Source: Nitratireductor aquimarinus
GTDB taxonomy: Bacteria > Pseudomonadota > Alphaproteobacteria > Rhizobiales > Rhizobiaceae
NCBI RefSeq assembly: GCF_017255295.1
Contig: NZ_JAFKDE010000006.1
Span: 248,001-312,000, forward strand
Direction: 5' to 3'
DNA length: 64,000 bases
Position 1 is the stretch's first letter. Each line of letters begins with the position of its first letter. The notes under the pieces are model-generated. The model was not told the origin of the DNA, did not search any database, and saw only the letters and a list, made by a program, of their open reading frames with translations. The translations under genes and the position numbers were made by a program. Of the stretch, positions 1 to 7,234 are shown piece after piece.

Positions 1-579
1 CAGACCACCGGCCTCATCGGCCATGCCGGCGCACTCCGGCTCAACGAGAAGTCGCTCGCCTTCAAGGCCGGCGCAGTCGTGCTCGGTACGCTCTTTCTGG
101 CAGTGGCGTCACGCATCGAAGTTCCAATGGTGCCCGTCCCCGTGACCATGCAGACATTCGCCGTCGCCATGATCGGCGCACTTTACGGCGCAAGGCTCGG
201 CACCCTGACGGTGCTCGCATGGCTCGGCGAAGCCATGATCGGCATGCCGGTTCTGGCCGGCGGCGCAGGCGGCCTTGCGCATTTCGCAGGCCCGACGGGC
301 GGCTATCTCGCCTCATTCCCGCTTATGGCGCTGCTCGTCGGCGCACTCACGGAACGCGGCTGGAATGCGCAGCGCCCGCTCCTTGCCTTCACCTCCATGC
401 TGGCCGCGAACGCCCTCTGCCTCGCCATGGGCGGTCTGTGGCTTGCCGGCATGATCGGCCTCGAAAAGGCAATCATGCTTGGCGTCACCCCCTTTATTAT
501 CGGCGCAATCCTGAAATCGGCACTGGGCGCTGCGTCGCTGGTGGCGCTCTCGCGCACCGCAAAACGGGGCGATGCGTAA
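1..579 (+). CDS. bioY: BioY biotin transporter S component (5' end cut by window)
   Basis: Substrate-binding membrane component (S unit) of an ECF-type biotin importer. The frame is open from base 1, so the N-terminus lies outside the window; 192 residues are visible. The diagnostic stretch VPMVPVPVTMQT is followed by several Gly/Ala/Leu-rich membrane helices, as in BioY. In alphaproteobacteria BioY works with an energising ATPase and T component (BioM/BioN), which would have to lie upstream; BioY alone can also transport biotin in some species. The stop codon overlaps the start of the DUF1284 gene (TAATG), so the two are co-transcribed and probably translationally coupled. Family assignment is secure; the true start is unseen. 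Confidence 0.93.
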   Translation, partial: QTTGLIGHAGALRLNEKSLAFKAGAVVLGTLFLAVASRIEVPMVPVPVTMQTFAVAMIGALYGARLGTLTVLAWLGEAMIGMPVLAGGAGGLAHFAGPTGGYLASFPLMALLVGALTERGWNAQRPLLAFTSMLAANALCLAMGGLWLAGMIGLEKAIMLGVTPFIIGAILKSALGAASLVALSRTAKRGDA

Positions 580-1016
580 TGACGGTGCGGCTGCGTGCAC
601 ACCATCTCCTGTGCATGCTGACCTATGTCGGGCGGGGCTACAGCCCCGCCTTCACCGCCAATTACGACCGGATCATCGAACGCCTCAACGCAGGTGAGCA
701 GATCCTGATCGTCGACGGTCCGGACGACATCTGCCAGCCCCTCATCGCGGAAGAGGCAACGCCGCATTGCCTGAATGGCAGCGTCCGCGAACGCGACCGG
801 CGCGCCGCAGGGGCGCTGACACGCTGGCTGGGACAACCAGTCGAAATCGGCCATTTGCTGACGCCCGACCGAAAGCTCCTCGACCGGATGCGGACCAGCT
901 TCGCCAGAGGCGCGACACGCCAGGCATGCCTTGGCTGCGAATGGACTTCGCTCTGCTCATCGGTTGCCGGCAACGGTTATGCCGAAAGCCTGCTGACACT
1001 CACTGCCAGCGACTGA
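579..1016 (+). CDS. DUF1284 domain protein
   Basis: A 145-residue soluble protein of the DUF1284 family, recognised by the N-terminal RLRAHHLLCMLTYVG block and the C-terminal cysteine cluster CLGCEWTSLC. The cysteines (near residue 12, mid-protein and the C-terminal trio) suggest metal or Fe-S binding, but no biochemical role is established, so this is inference. It starts at the ATG that overlaps the bioY stop codon by one base, and DUF1284 genes often sit beside bioY in rhizobia, hinting at a link to biotin or cofactor metabolism. A longer upstream extension of the frame runs through bioY in another frame and is not believable. Confidence 0.85.
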   Translation: MTVRLRAHHLLCMLTYVGRGYSPAFTANYDRIIERLNAGEQILIVDGPDDICQPLIAEEATPHCLNGSVRERDRRAAGALTRWLGQPVEIGHLLTPDRKLLDRMRTSFARGATRQACLGCEWTSLCSSVAGNGYAESLLTLTASD

Positions 1017-1122
1017 AACAACATCAGCCACGACCGGCAGGGCATCCTTTTGTCGGAAAACCGCCCTCTCCTTCGTCCTTGGGGTCCCCCCCCAAGGCAA
1101 ACCAGAAGGAAAGGACGTGACC

Positions 1123-1593
1123 ATGAACATCACACAACACCTCTGGTTCGAGAAAGACATGGAGGCCGCAATCGGCCTCTACACGTCGCTGATACCCAAT
1201 TCCCGGATCGACAACGTCACCACGCTGCCGGCAGAGACGCCGGCCGGACCTCCAGGCAGCGTGAAAATCGCAGAACTCACACTTGCAGGCCAGCGCTATC
1301 GGGCGCTGGAAGCCGGGCCGCTCGACAGTTTTAACCACAGTTTCTCCATCGTCGCCGAGTGCGAAACGCAAGCCGAGATCGACAGGCTCTGGGAGGCGCT
1401 GAGCGAAGGCGGCGCGACAGAGCAATGCGGCTGGCTGAGGGATCGCTGGGGACTGAGCTGGCAGATCGTTCCCGCAATGCTCAACGCCCTCATCAGCGAT
1501 CCCAACCGCCCCAAAGCGAGACGGGTGACGGAGGCAATGCTGGAAATGGTGAAGCTCGACATCGCGCTGCTGGAGGCCGCAGCCCGCGATTGA
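1123..1593 (+). CDS. VOC/PhnB-like protein
   Basis: Vicinal-oxygen-chelate fold protein of the PhnB-like group (formerly called 3-demethylubiquinone methyltransferase-like). About 156 residues. The opening ITQHLWFEKDMEAAIGLYTSLIPNS and the C-terminal pattern DRWGLSWQIVP are typical. These proteins are glyoxalase/bleomycin-resistance relatives whose substrates are mostly unknown. ATG 1123 is chosen over GTG 1117 because AAGGA at 1111-1115 is then 7 bases upstream; with GTG it would be too close. It stands alone, separated from the DUF1284 gene by about 100 bases and from the cold-shock gene by a leader region. Confidence 0.85.
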   Translation: MNITQHLWFEKDMEAAIGLYTSLIPNSRIDNVTTLPAETPAGPPGSVKIAELTLAGQRYRALEAGPLDSFNHSFSIVAECETQAEIDRLWEALSEGGATEQCGWLRDRWGLSWQIVPAMLNALISDPNRPKARRVTEAMLEMVKLDIALLEAAARD

Positions 1594-1682
1594 AGCCGGC
1601 TCAGCATGCGTAAATCATAGACAATTAGCTAGTACACGCAGTCTTGTAGCCATTTCCCTTTCGTGTCATAGATTCCCCGCGC

Positions 1683-1711
1683 TCGGGTGATTGCAGACCC
1701 GGAGACTGGAA
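1683..1711 (+). promoter_or_regulatory. cold-shock leader element, copy 1
   Basis: A 29-base block that recurs at 2194-2222 upstream of the second cold-shock gene with 24 of 29 bases identical and no gap. Its last 14 bases (CCCGGAGACTGGAA) are identical in both copies. It lies 111 bases before the cspA start codon, so probably in the 5' untranslated region or at the promoter. The function is inferred: shared promoter, RNA thermosensor or protein-binding element. Apart from the element and the Shine-Dalgarno the leader 1594-1822 shows nothing else. Confidence 0.5.
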
Positions 1712-1822
1712 GCTTTATGATTTGGACGGCCCCTTTCCCCGATTTTCTTCAAACTCTCGAACCACCGCTAATCTGTGCACGTTGCGCAGGCGCGAACTCT
1801 CAAAGGGAAAAGGAGTTTCCCA

Positions 1823-2035
1823 ATGGCCCAGACAGGCACCGTTAAATTCTTCAATGCGAGCAAAGGCTTCGGCTTCATCACCCCGGACGATGGCGCGAAA
1901 GACGTTTTCGTACACATCTCCGCAGTTGAGCGCTCCGGCATGACCACGCTCACCGATGGCCAGAAGGTTTCCTTCGAGGTCGAGCCCGATCGCATGGGCA
2001 AAGGCCCGAAGGCAGTCAACCTTTCGGCTGCCTAA
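1823..2035 (+). CDS. cspA: cold-shock protein CspA family (copy 1)
   Basis: A 70-residue single cold-shock domain protein, an OB-fold single-stranded nucleic acid chaperone that melts RNA structure. The RNP1 motif KGFGFI and the RNP2 motif DVFVHISA are intact. The protein starts at ATG 1823 with AAGGAG at 1810-1815; the frame extends upstream, but only in the untranslated leader. A perfect 10-base-pair terminator follows directly, so it is monocistronic. A paralogue with about 70 percent similar sequence lies 420 bases downstream on the same strand, with the same leader element, so the two probably arose by tandem duplication and share regulation. Confidence 0.95.
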   Translation: MAQTGTVKFFNASKGFGFITPDDGAKDVFVHISAVERSGMTTLTDGQKVSFEVEPDRMGKGPKAVNLSAA

Positions 2036-2063
2036 TACCGGGTTATCTCGGTTGTAGAGTTTG

Positions 2064-2091
2064 AGCGCGGCGTGCAAACGCCGCGCTTTTT
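2064..2091 (+). terminator. Rho-independent terminator of cspA copy 1
   Basis: Perfect 10-base-pair stem (2064-2073 with 2078-2087), GCAA tetraloop and a T run, 28 bases after the stop codon. Confidence 0.9.
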
Positions 2092-2193
2092 CTTTGCTCG
2101 CTGGAATTGCAGACGCAGACACCTTCGCAATTCGTATTATTCATAAAACTTTCTCTTGATACCCTTGAAAAAATCGGGGAAGCTCCCTGCCAT

Positions 2194-2222
2194 TCGGGCA
2201 TTTGCGGGCCCGGAGACTGGAA
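2194..2222 (+). promoter_or_regulatory. cold-shock leader element, copy 2
   Basis: Second copy of the 29-base block at 1683-1711 (24 of 29 identical). Here it lies 230 bases before the start codon, so this leader is longer. The stretch 2092-2452 between the first terminator and the second cold-shock gene otherwise shows no coding region. Confidence 0.5.
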
Positions 2223-2452
2223 TGGCATGCCCCAATAGCGGGTCCATTTAGGCCCGTCTGGGAAGTCGCACCGATAGTAAGAGGACAATATGCTTGTGCG
2301 GGCGAAGAGCCCACAATCACGGGTCCCCACTGCGAGGCGCGAAGCTGACTGTTTCTTCTCCCCCAGTAAACGACCGATGACGCCATGGGCCTAAAACCCT
2401 TCAAGAGGTTGGCCCGCCGAAACCAGCATAAAGGGAGAAAGGACTCCTTCCT

Positions 2453-2668
2453 ATGTCGCAGAGTGGTACAGTAAAGTTCTTCAACCAAGCCAAGGGATAC
2501 GGGTTCATTACCCCGGATGATGGCGAGAAGGACGTTTTCGTTCATATTTCAGCAGTTCAGGCTTCCGGTCTGGCGGGACTGGAAGACGGGCAGAAGGTCA
2601 CGTTCGAGACCGAGCCCGACAAGCGTGGCAAAGGTCCCAAGGCCGTCAACCTGATGGTTGCCTCCTGA
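2453..2668 (+). CDS. cspA: cold-shock protein CspA family (copy 2)
   Basis: A 71-residue cold-shock domain protein, paralogue of the gene at 1823. RNP1 (KGYGFI) and RNP2 (DVFVHISA) are intact, so RNA and single-stranded DNA binding is expected. GAAAGGA lies about 10 bases before the ATG. The long leader of more than 200 bases is typical of cold-regulated csp mRNAs. No strong terminator follows; instead there are two GC-rich hairpins without a T tract (2679-2719). Which of the two genes is cold-induced cannot be told from sequence. Confidence 0.95.
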   Translation: MSQSGTVKFFNQAKGYGFITPDDGEKDVFVHISAVQASGLAGLEDGQKVTFETEPDKRGKGPKAVNLMVAS

Positions 2669-2986
2669 CCAGGGCCTGCGGCGCCTGAGGCGCCGTATTG
2701 CCTGCCCTCCGTGGCAGGCCCACCTGCACCCGGAGAGGGTGAAGACGCACGACCGGCAGATGGTCGCGCGACGGTTCTATTCGGTCAGATTTGGGCTTCT
2801 CCAGCACATTGAACTTGAGGCGTTGAAGTTCAGGCGCTGCCTCAGCGAAGCCCGGCCAAATCAAGACGGTAAAGACGAGGCGAGCGAGAAGATCGCGGCA
2901 GCGTCAGCCCGAACCGTGCCCGGCCCAAACGCCCCATCCTTTTAACAGTTATGCGAATACCCCGCGCCAGCAGATCTGGCACGACT
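2669..2986. other. intergenic region with two GC hairpins
   Basis: No credible gene. Just after the second cold-shock stop codon are two adjacent hairpins: 2679-2685 with 2689-2695 (7 base pairs, loop TGA) and 2700-2706 with 2713-2719 (7 base pairs, 6-base loop). Neither is followed by T residues, so they are better read as mRNA 3'-end stabilisers than classic terminators. The remainder to 2986 shows nothing recognisable. Confidence 0.5.
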
Positions 2987-3700
2987 TCACATCAGCGTTT
3001 CAAACCGGATCTCGCCGTCATGCAGAAAGCAGGCTCTGCTGAACAGGGCCAAATCAAGCCGGTTTGGCAGACGGATATCGGCCATGCCCGGCATGGCCCG
3101 ACCGGAAAGATCGAACAAGCGATCAATCTGGGCAATGAAGACAAAGACGATGCCCCGCCTGCGCGCAAAAGCACGCAGCGCACGCACCTGATCCAGAAGA
3201 TCCGGGTTGGAACGCTTCTGATCGAGCAGCTGAAGATAATCGATGGCGGCAAGCGCGCCCGGCTCGGCATTGGCGAGCACGCGCGTGATGTGCCCGGCGC
3301 AGATCCCGTCCGAATTGTCAAAAGTGAAGCGATCTGCGAAGCCATCCGCCTGCGCCGCCAGCGAACCGAAGCGCTCAACAATATCCCGCTGCGTGTATTC
3401 AAGCGTGAAGAAGACGCCCTGGCGTCCATTCCGCATCGCCTCGATTACAAGCTCGAAAGCGAGAAGCGTCTTGCCCTGCCCGGGACGCGCAGCTAGCAGA
3501 AGGCAATCGCCGGGGTGCAAGACGGGGAACAGCCTTGAGGCCGGCGAAGCCGCCGACATTTTCGCTGCCAGCAGGCTCCACGCGCCATAGCCCTCTTCTT
3601 TCGCAATGCGGTCGAGAGCAGCATGAAGCGGCAGGCCATCACGGCGGGAGATAAGTTTCGCCCTGCGTTTCAGGACATAGAGCGGTGCAGTGAGTTTCAT
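2987..3700 (-). CDS. orphan DnaB C-terminal-like ATPase
   Basis: A 237-residue protein with a RecA-type ATPase core like the C-terminal half of replicative helicase DnaB. Walker A is ARPGQGKT at residues 71-78 and Walker B AAIDYLQLLD at 151-160; the region after it (FVFIAQIDR) matches the sensor strand of the family. Full DnaB is about 450-500 residues with an N-terminal collar domain; here residues 1-55 are a short basic helix segment instead. It may be a DNA-repair or accessory helicase, or a phage/plasmid-derived remnant; the substrate is unknown. A very strong AGGAGG precedes the ATG. It stands alone. Confidence 0.8.
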   Translation of the reverse strand: MKLTAPLYVLKRRAKLISRRDGLPLHAALDRIAKEEGYGAWSLLAAKMSAASPASRLFPVLHPGDCLLLAARPGQGKTLLAFELVIEAMRNGRQGVFFTLEYTQRDIVERFGSLAAQADGFADRFTFDNSDGICAGHITRVLANAEPGALAAIDYLQLLDQKRSNPDLLDQVRALRAFARRRGIVFVFIAQIDRLFDLSGRAMPGMADIRLPNRLDLALFSRACFLHDGEIRFETLM

Positions 3701-4064
3701 CTGAAACCTCCTATCGCGAGCGGATTTCGCAATCCCTCCTTATGCGCTTGCCCGAACAGTCGGTTCGAAACGGGAACGCCCTTGCATGAACTGTGCTTTC
3801 CCGATGGAGGGAGGAGGCGCGGGCCGCACCGGAATCGAATTCTAGCGCAGGCGCGACGACGCGGAAATGACAATCGCGATACCCGCACCGACCGCCCCCG
3901 TACAGCCATCCTCGCGGCAACACGGAATATGTGGCCCCTTCATAACGGTTGAACACAAGATGGCAGCCTTATTCAGGCAGCATTCAGGTGCCAATGAATA
4001 AACCCTCTGTGACAGCTGCCCCCCTCCCCCTGAACACGGCAGCGACACTTGAAGAGGTAAGGTC
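3701..4064. other. divergent intergenic region
   Basis: 364 bases between two divergent genes (DnaB-like ATPase and BA14K protein). Both promoters must lie here. I see the strong Shine-Dalgarno of the left gene at its left end and AAGAGGTAAGG before the right gene, but no clear operator, palindrome or small gene. Confidence 0.4.
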
Positions 4065-4520
4065 ATGAAACGCATCCTGAAGACGGGCATTCTTTCGCTT
4101 GCCGTGGCTGCAACAACGCTTGGGGCGATCTCGACGGCCGACGCCGGCCACCGCAATCGCCACCGGCACAACAACAACAATGACGCCATCGCCGCAGGCG
4201 TACTCGGCCTGGCTGCGGGCGCCATTGTCGGCGGTCTGCTCTCGGAATCGAGCCGCGGAAATGAGCGCGTCTATATCGATCCGCCGCGTCGTCCGCGCTA
4301 CCCGGATTACCAGCCGGTCTACCGTGATTACTATCCGAGCGCACCCGCCTACCGCGAACGCCCGGCCTATCGCGAACGTCCCGTTCATTACCGGGCGAGC
4401 ATGGAGCCCTGGTCGCGTGAATGGTTCCGCTATTGCTCAAACCGCTACCGCAGCTTCGACGGCCGGACCGGCACCTTCATGGGATATGATGGAAACCGGC
4501 ATTTCTGCCAGCCGCGCTAG
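4065..4520 (+). CDS. BA14K-family secreted/envelope protein
   Basis: A 151-residue exported protein. A Sec signal peptide covers residues 1-27 (cleavage after ADA). Then follow a His/Asn-rich stretch (28-40), a Gly/Ala-rich hydrophobic segment resembling a glycine-zipper (42-60), a Pro/Tyr/Arg-rich region with the repeat YRERP, and the BA14K domain (about 115-150) with WFRYCSNRYRSF and a second cysteine near the C-terminus. BA14K is named after a Brucella immunoreactive 14 kDa protein with lectin-like properties. The two conserved cysteines may form a disulfide outside the cytoplasm. Terminator follows, so it is monocistronic. Confidence 0.88.
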   Translation: MKRILKTGILSLAVAATTLGAISTADAGHRNRHRHNNNNDAIAAGVLGLAAGAIVGGLLSESSRGNERVYIDPPRRPRYPDYQPVYRDYYPSAPAYRERPAYRERPVHYRASMEPWSREWFRYCSNRYRSFDGRTGTFMGYDGNRHFCQPR

Positions 4521-4550
4521 ACACCCGGAGTTTCCCTGCTCCAGAAAAAG

Positions 4551-4576
4551 AGGCCGGGCTTTGCCCGGCCTTTCTT
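4551..4576 (+). terminator. Rho-independent terminator after BA14K gene
   Basis: Perfect 9-base-pair stem (4551-4559 with 4563-4571), TTT loop and a T-rich tail, 30 bases after the stop codon. Confidence 0.88.
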
Positions 4577-4796
4577 CATTAAAAAGCTGATCAGGGCGTC
4601 AAGACACAGCCCGGATAACACGCATGCGTAAAACGAGATCAGAACACGAGAGACTGACGCGGGACAGATTACGCGTCGCCACTCCGGAAATCGCCAACAC
4701 GGACAAATGCGATTTTCGGGACAAATACGATCCTCGGAACAAATTCTGCATTCTCAGGATGCAGAATTTACCTATAGATGATTCTTAATAAAAAAT

Positions 4797-5408
4797 TCAA
4801 CCCTGAGACGCATTGACGCATAGCACCCTGTAAGCAGCCAAAGCGCCAGCCACCCTGTCCGCAACAAAGTCCGCACCGGGTTCTGGCAGCACCCCGATGA
4901 TCCGCCTGATCTGCAGATCACCGATGAGAAGCCCGAGAAACCACTCGGCCGCCGTCGCAGCGGAAGGGGCCCGGATCGCACCGCTTTCCATGGATTGGCG
5001 AAGCAGCGCCTCGATCAGCGGCGCAACCGCATTGCGCCCTCCCTCTGCCAGCGCCGCTCCAAGCTCGCCGGTTTCATCGGCAGCGGCCGCGCGGTTGAGC
5101 AAAACCGCCTTCTCTCCAAGAAGCATGGTGAGGAGAACCGGCGCGACTTTCTCAAGACTGGCCAGAGGATCAGCCCCGCTGTCGATTGCATCGCGGAGCG
5201 CGGCCCGGATATCACGCGCATTGGTCTCGACCATCGATTTGAAGAGCCCGCGCTTGTCGCCATACCAGCGATAGAGCGTTTCATTCGAGGCCCGCGCCAC
5301 TCTGGCGACACTGAGCATCGATGTTGCGCCATACCCCTTCTCGCCAAGCAGCGCGTAGGCAGCCTCTTCTATCTGGAGCTGTCTCTGCGCCCTCGTTTCG
5401 TCCCGCAT
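4797..5408 (-). CDS. TetR/AcrR-family repressor
   Basis: A 203-residue TetR-family regulator. The helix-turn-helix covers about residues 12-55 with the typical GYGATSMLSVARVARASNET...LYRWYGDKRGLF pattern, followed by a helical ligand-binding domain that resembles the AcrR-like C-terminal domain. The start is placed at ATG 5408; the longer frame would put the start inside the operator region. It is divergent from a DUF1772-type membrane protein, and the gap contains two copies of CGTACA-N4-TGTACG, so it probably represses both itself and the neighbour. The inducer is unknown; a small aromatic or lipophilic compound is plausible. Confidence 0.9.
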   Translation of the reverse strand: MRDETRAQRQLQIEEAAYALLGEKGYGATSMLSVARVARASNETLYRWYGDKRGLFKSMVETNARDIRAALRDAIDSGADPLASLEKVAPVLLTMLLGEKAVLLNRAAAADETGELGAALAEGGRNAVAPLIEALLRQSMESGAIRAPSAATAAEWFLGLLIGDLQIRRIIGVLPEPGADFVADRVAGALAAYRVLCVNASQG

Positions 5409-5436
5409 CCGAATCTCCGGTCTCGTTGACTCAAAT

Positions 5437-5480
5437 CGTACATGAATGTACGGAATTACAAAACCGTACATATGTGTACG
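5437..5480. promoter_or_regulatory. twin TetR operator
   Basis: Two inverted repeats matching CGTACA-N4-TGTACG exactly, at 5437-5452 and 5465-5480, with centres 28 bases apart, between divergent genes. This fits AcrR-like TetR sites read by two dimers. Confidence 0.85.
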
Positions 5481-5498
5481 AAAATCAAGGAGATGATG

Positions 5499-6002
5499 AT
5501 GCGCGCATTGACCACTGCCGTTTCGGTAACCGCGATCCTGTTTGCGGGGGCGATTTTCGGCTTCTTCTATGCCTGGGTCTGCTCGACCATGTGGGGGCTC
5601 GATCAGGCAGATCCCCGCGTGGCAATCCAGGCCATGCAGGCGATGAACGCCTCCGTGCGCAACACGGTTTTCTTCCCGGCATTCTTTCTGACGCCGGTGG
5701 TGATGGGGCTTGCCGCGTTCCTGATCCTGCGCAGCGGGCAGAAGACGTCCGCAGCCTTTTTCGGCGTCGGAGCGCTTGTCTATCTCGCACTGGGGCTGTT
5801 GCTGACAGCGGCAATCAACGTGCCGATGAACGAAGCGCTGGCTCTTGTCGTCGTGCCCAAGGAGCTGGATGCGGCGCGGGAAATCTGGACCGACTATTCT
5901 TCGCGCTGGCAGTTCTGGAACCAGACGAGAACGATTGCATCAGGCATCGCCCTTGCCCTGGCGGGATATGGCCTCGCACGACTGAACCCGAACCGGGCCT
6001 GA
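5499..6002 (+). CDS. DUF1772-like integral membrane protein
   Basis: A 167-residue membrane protein with four predicted helices (about residues 5-25, 55-77, 85-105, 140-160). The layout and the NVPMNEAL motif after helix 3 resemble the DUF1772/anthrone oxygenase-like family, so an oxygenase or small-molecule detoxification role is possible but unproven. Three in-frame ATGs occur in a row; ATG 5499 is chosen because AAGGAG at 5487-5492 is 6 bases before it. Control by the divergent TetR protein through the two palindromes is very likely. Confidence 0.78.
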   Translation: MRALTTAVSVTAILFAGAIFGFFYAWVCSTMWGLDQADPRVAIQAMQAMNASVRNTVFFPAFFLTPVVMGLAAFLILRSGQKTSAAFFGVGALVYLALGLLLTAAINVPMNEALALVVVPKELDAAREIWTDYSSRWQFWNQTRTIASGIALALAGYGLARLNPNRA

Positions 6003-6079
6003 CGTACGAAGCAACCCGCAAGTCAGCCAGATAACCGGCCCTCGCGGGAATGCGCGAGCAGTAAGGAGAGATGGCGTAA

Positions 6080-6102
6080 GCAGCGTTTCCACGAAACGCT
6101 GC
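6080..6102. terminator. bidirectional hairpin between convergent genes
   Basis: Perfect 10-base-pair stem (6080-6089 with 6093-6102) and a 3-base loop, lying between the convergent stops at 6002 and 6109. No T tract on either strand, so it is a weak terminator or 3'-end stabiliser. Confidence 0.5.
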
Positions 6103-6108
6103 CTGGAA

Positions 6109-6750
6109 CTAGACAAGGAAGGGATTGCTGCGGCGCTCGTCCCCAAACCGTCCGCCGGGACCATGCCCGCACAGAAAGCCGATATCATCGCCCAGCGGCA
6201 GGAGCTTGTCCTTGATCGACCGGATCAGAGCGTCGTGATCGCCGCCCGGAAGGTCGGTGCGGCCGATGGAGCCATTGAAGAGCACATCGCCGACATGGGC
6301 AAAGCGCGCATCGCGATTGAAGAACACCACATGGCCCGGCGCATGCCCCGGGCAGTGAAACACTTCGAAGACATGATCGCCGAAGGAAACCGTCTCGCCT
6401 TCGTTCAGGTAGCGATCCGGCGTGACGTTGCGCACACTTTGATCCAGCCCGAACATGCGCGCCTGATTTTCCAGATTGGAGAGGAGTTCGCGGTCATCCT
6501 CATGGGGCCCGATCAGCGGCACGCCAAGCGCCTCTTTCAGGTCCATCGCGCCGCCCGCATGATCGATATGACCATGGGTCAGCCAGATGGCCTCGACGGC
6601 AATGCCGTTTTCCTCAATCGCGGCACGGATGCGATCCACCTCGCCACCGGGATCGACAACGACACCAACCTTCGTCTCTTCATCGAAGAGGATCGTGCAG
6701 TTTTGCTGAAATGGCGTCACGGGAATGACACCGGCGCGAAGATTTCCCAT
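6109..6750 (-). CDS. MBL-fold metallohydrolase, glyoxalase II-like
   Basis: A 213-residue metallo-beta-lactamase fold hydrolase of the YcbL/GloB-like type. The metal site is complete: THGHIDH at residues 58-64, His136 in CPGHAPGH, Asp155 and His196. It lacks the C-terminal HAGH domain of classical glyoxalase II, so it probably hydrolyses a thioester such as S-lactoylglutathione or a related compound with a broad or different specificity. ATG 6750 is preferred, with GGAGGG upstream; the longer frame adds 12 unlikely residues. Monocistronic, convergent with the gene before it. Confidence 0.9.
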   Translation of the reverse strand: MGNLRAGVIPVTPFQQNCTILFDEETKVGVVVDPGGEVDRIRAAIEENGIAVEAIWLTHGHIDHAGGAMDLKEALGVPLIGPHEDDRELLSNLENQARMFGLDQSVRNVTPDRYLNEGETVSFGDHVFEVFHCPGHAPGHVVFFNRDARFAHVGDVLFNGSIGRTDLPGGDHDALIRSIKDKLLPLGDDIGFLCGHGPGGRFGDERRSNPFLV

Positions 6751-6838
6751 GAAGCCCTCCAGGTTACAGATGCCGCAATGCGGCAAAAATGCAAAACGGG
6801 CAACCGCAAGGCTGCCCGCTTCGAGAATTCGACAGAAC

Positions 6839-7114
6839 TCAGCTCTTGTTCATGGCGCCCATAACGACACCGACAAGGCCCGTCAACACACCGCCACCGA
6901 CAGCGCCGCCAACGGCATCGCCGAGCAGACCGCTCAGCGCGCCGGCGTCACCGCCCATGCCCGACAGCAGAGCACCGCCGCCAACACCGCCAATGATGCC
7001 GCTCAAAATCTTGGCGCCATGGCCCATCGCGGCTTTCTTCACAACTGTTCCGATGGCTTCGCCACCGAGCACACCCGTTACCGCCTGAATGATAATCGGA
7101 AGTAGAGCTTCCAT
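6839..7114 (-). CDS. small Gly/Ala-rich hydrophobic protein
   Basis: A 91-residue protein composed almost entirely of glycine, alanine, valine, isoleucine and leucine, with repeated GxxxG spacing (GGVGGGALLSGMGGDAG and similar). This resembles glycine-zipper or membrane-oligomerising proteins; no named family is recognised. It has GAGGGA before the ATG and ends with a basic tail (MNKS). It lies between two genes of the same strand but with about 90-120 base gaps, so it is probably its own unit. Coding reality is supported by the ribosome binding site and the coherent composition; function is unknown. Confidence 0.65.
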   Translation of the reverse strand: MEALLPIIIQAVTGVLGGEAIGTVVKKAAMGHGAKILSGIIGGVGGGALLSGMGGDAGALSGLLGDAVGGAVGGGVLTGLVGVVMGAMNKS

Positions 7115-7202
7115 ATTCGGTCCCTCATGTAGAGCCGACCGTTCGTGGCCGGCGCGCCCATGAAAACGCGAATCCGGCCCATGTCAAATAAAGGGTGTAT
7201 AG

Positions 7203-7225
7203 AATCAGAGGGTAAACCTCTGATT
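7203..7225 (-). terminator. hairpin after ilvE
   Basis: 9-base-pair perfect stem (7203-7211 with 7217-7225), 5-base loop, 10 bases beyond the ilvE stop. Tail is not T-rich, so a moderate call. Confidence 0.45.
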
Positions 7226-7234
7226 GCATCCCTT

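Noticed and set aside
2679-2719. Rho-independent terminator for the second cold-shock gene
   Set aside because: Two good hairpins but no T tract after either; described as hairpins only.
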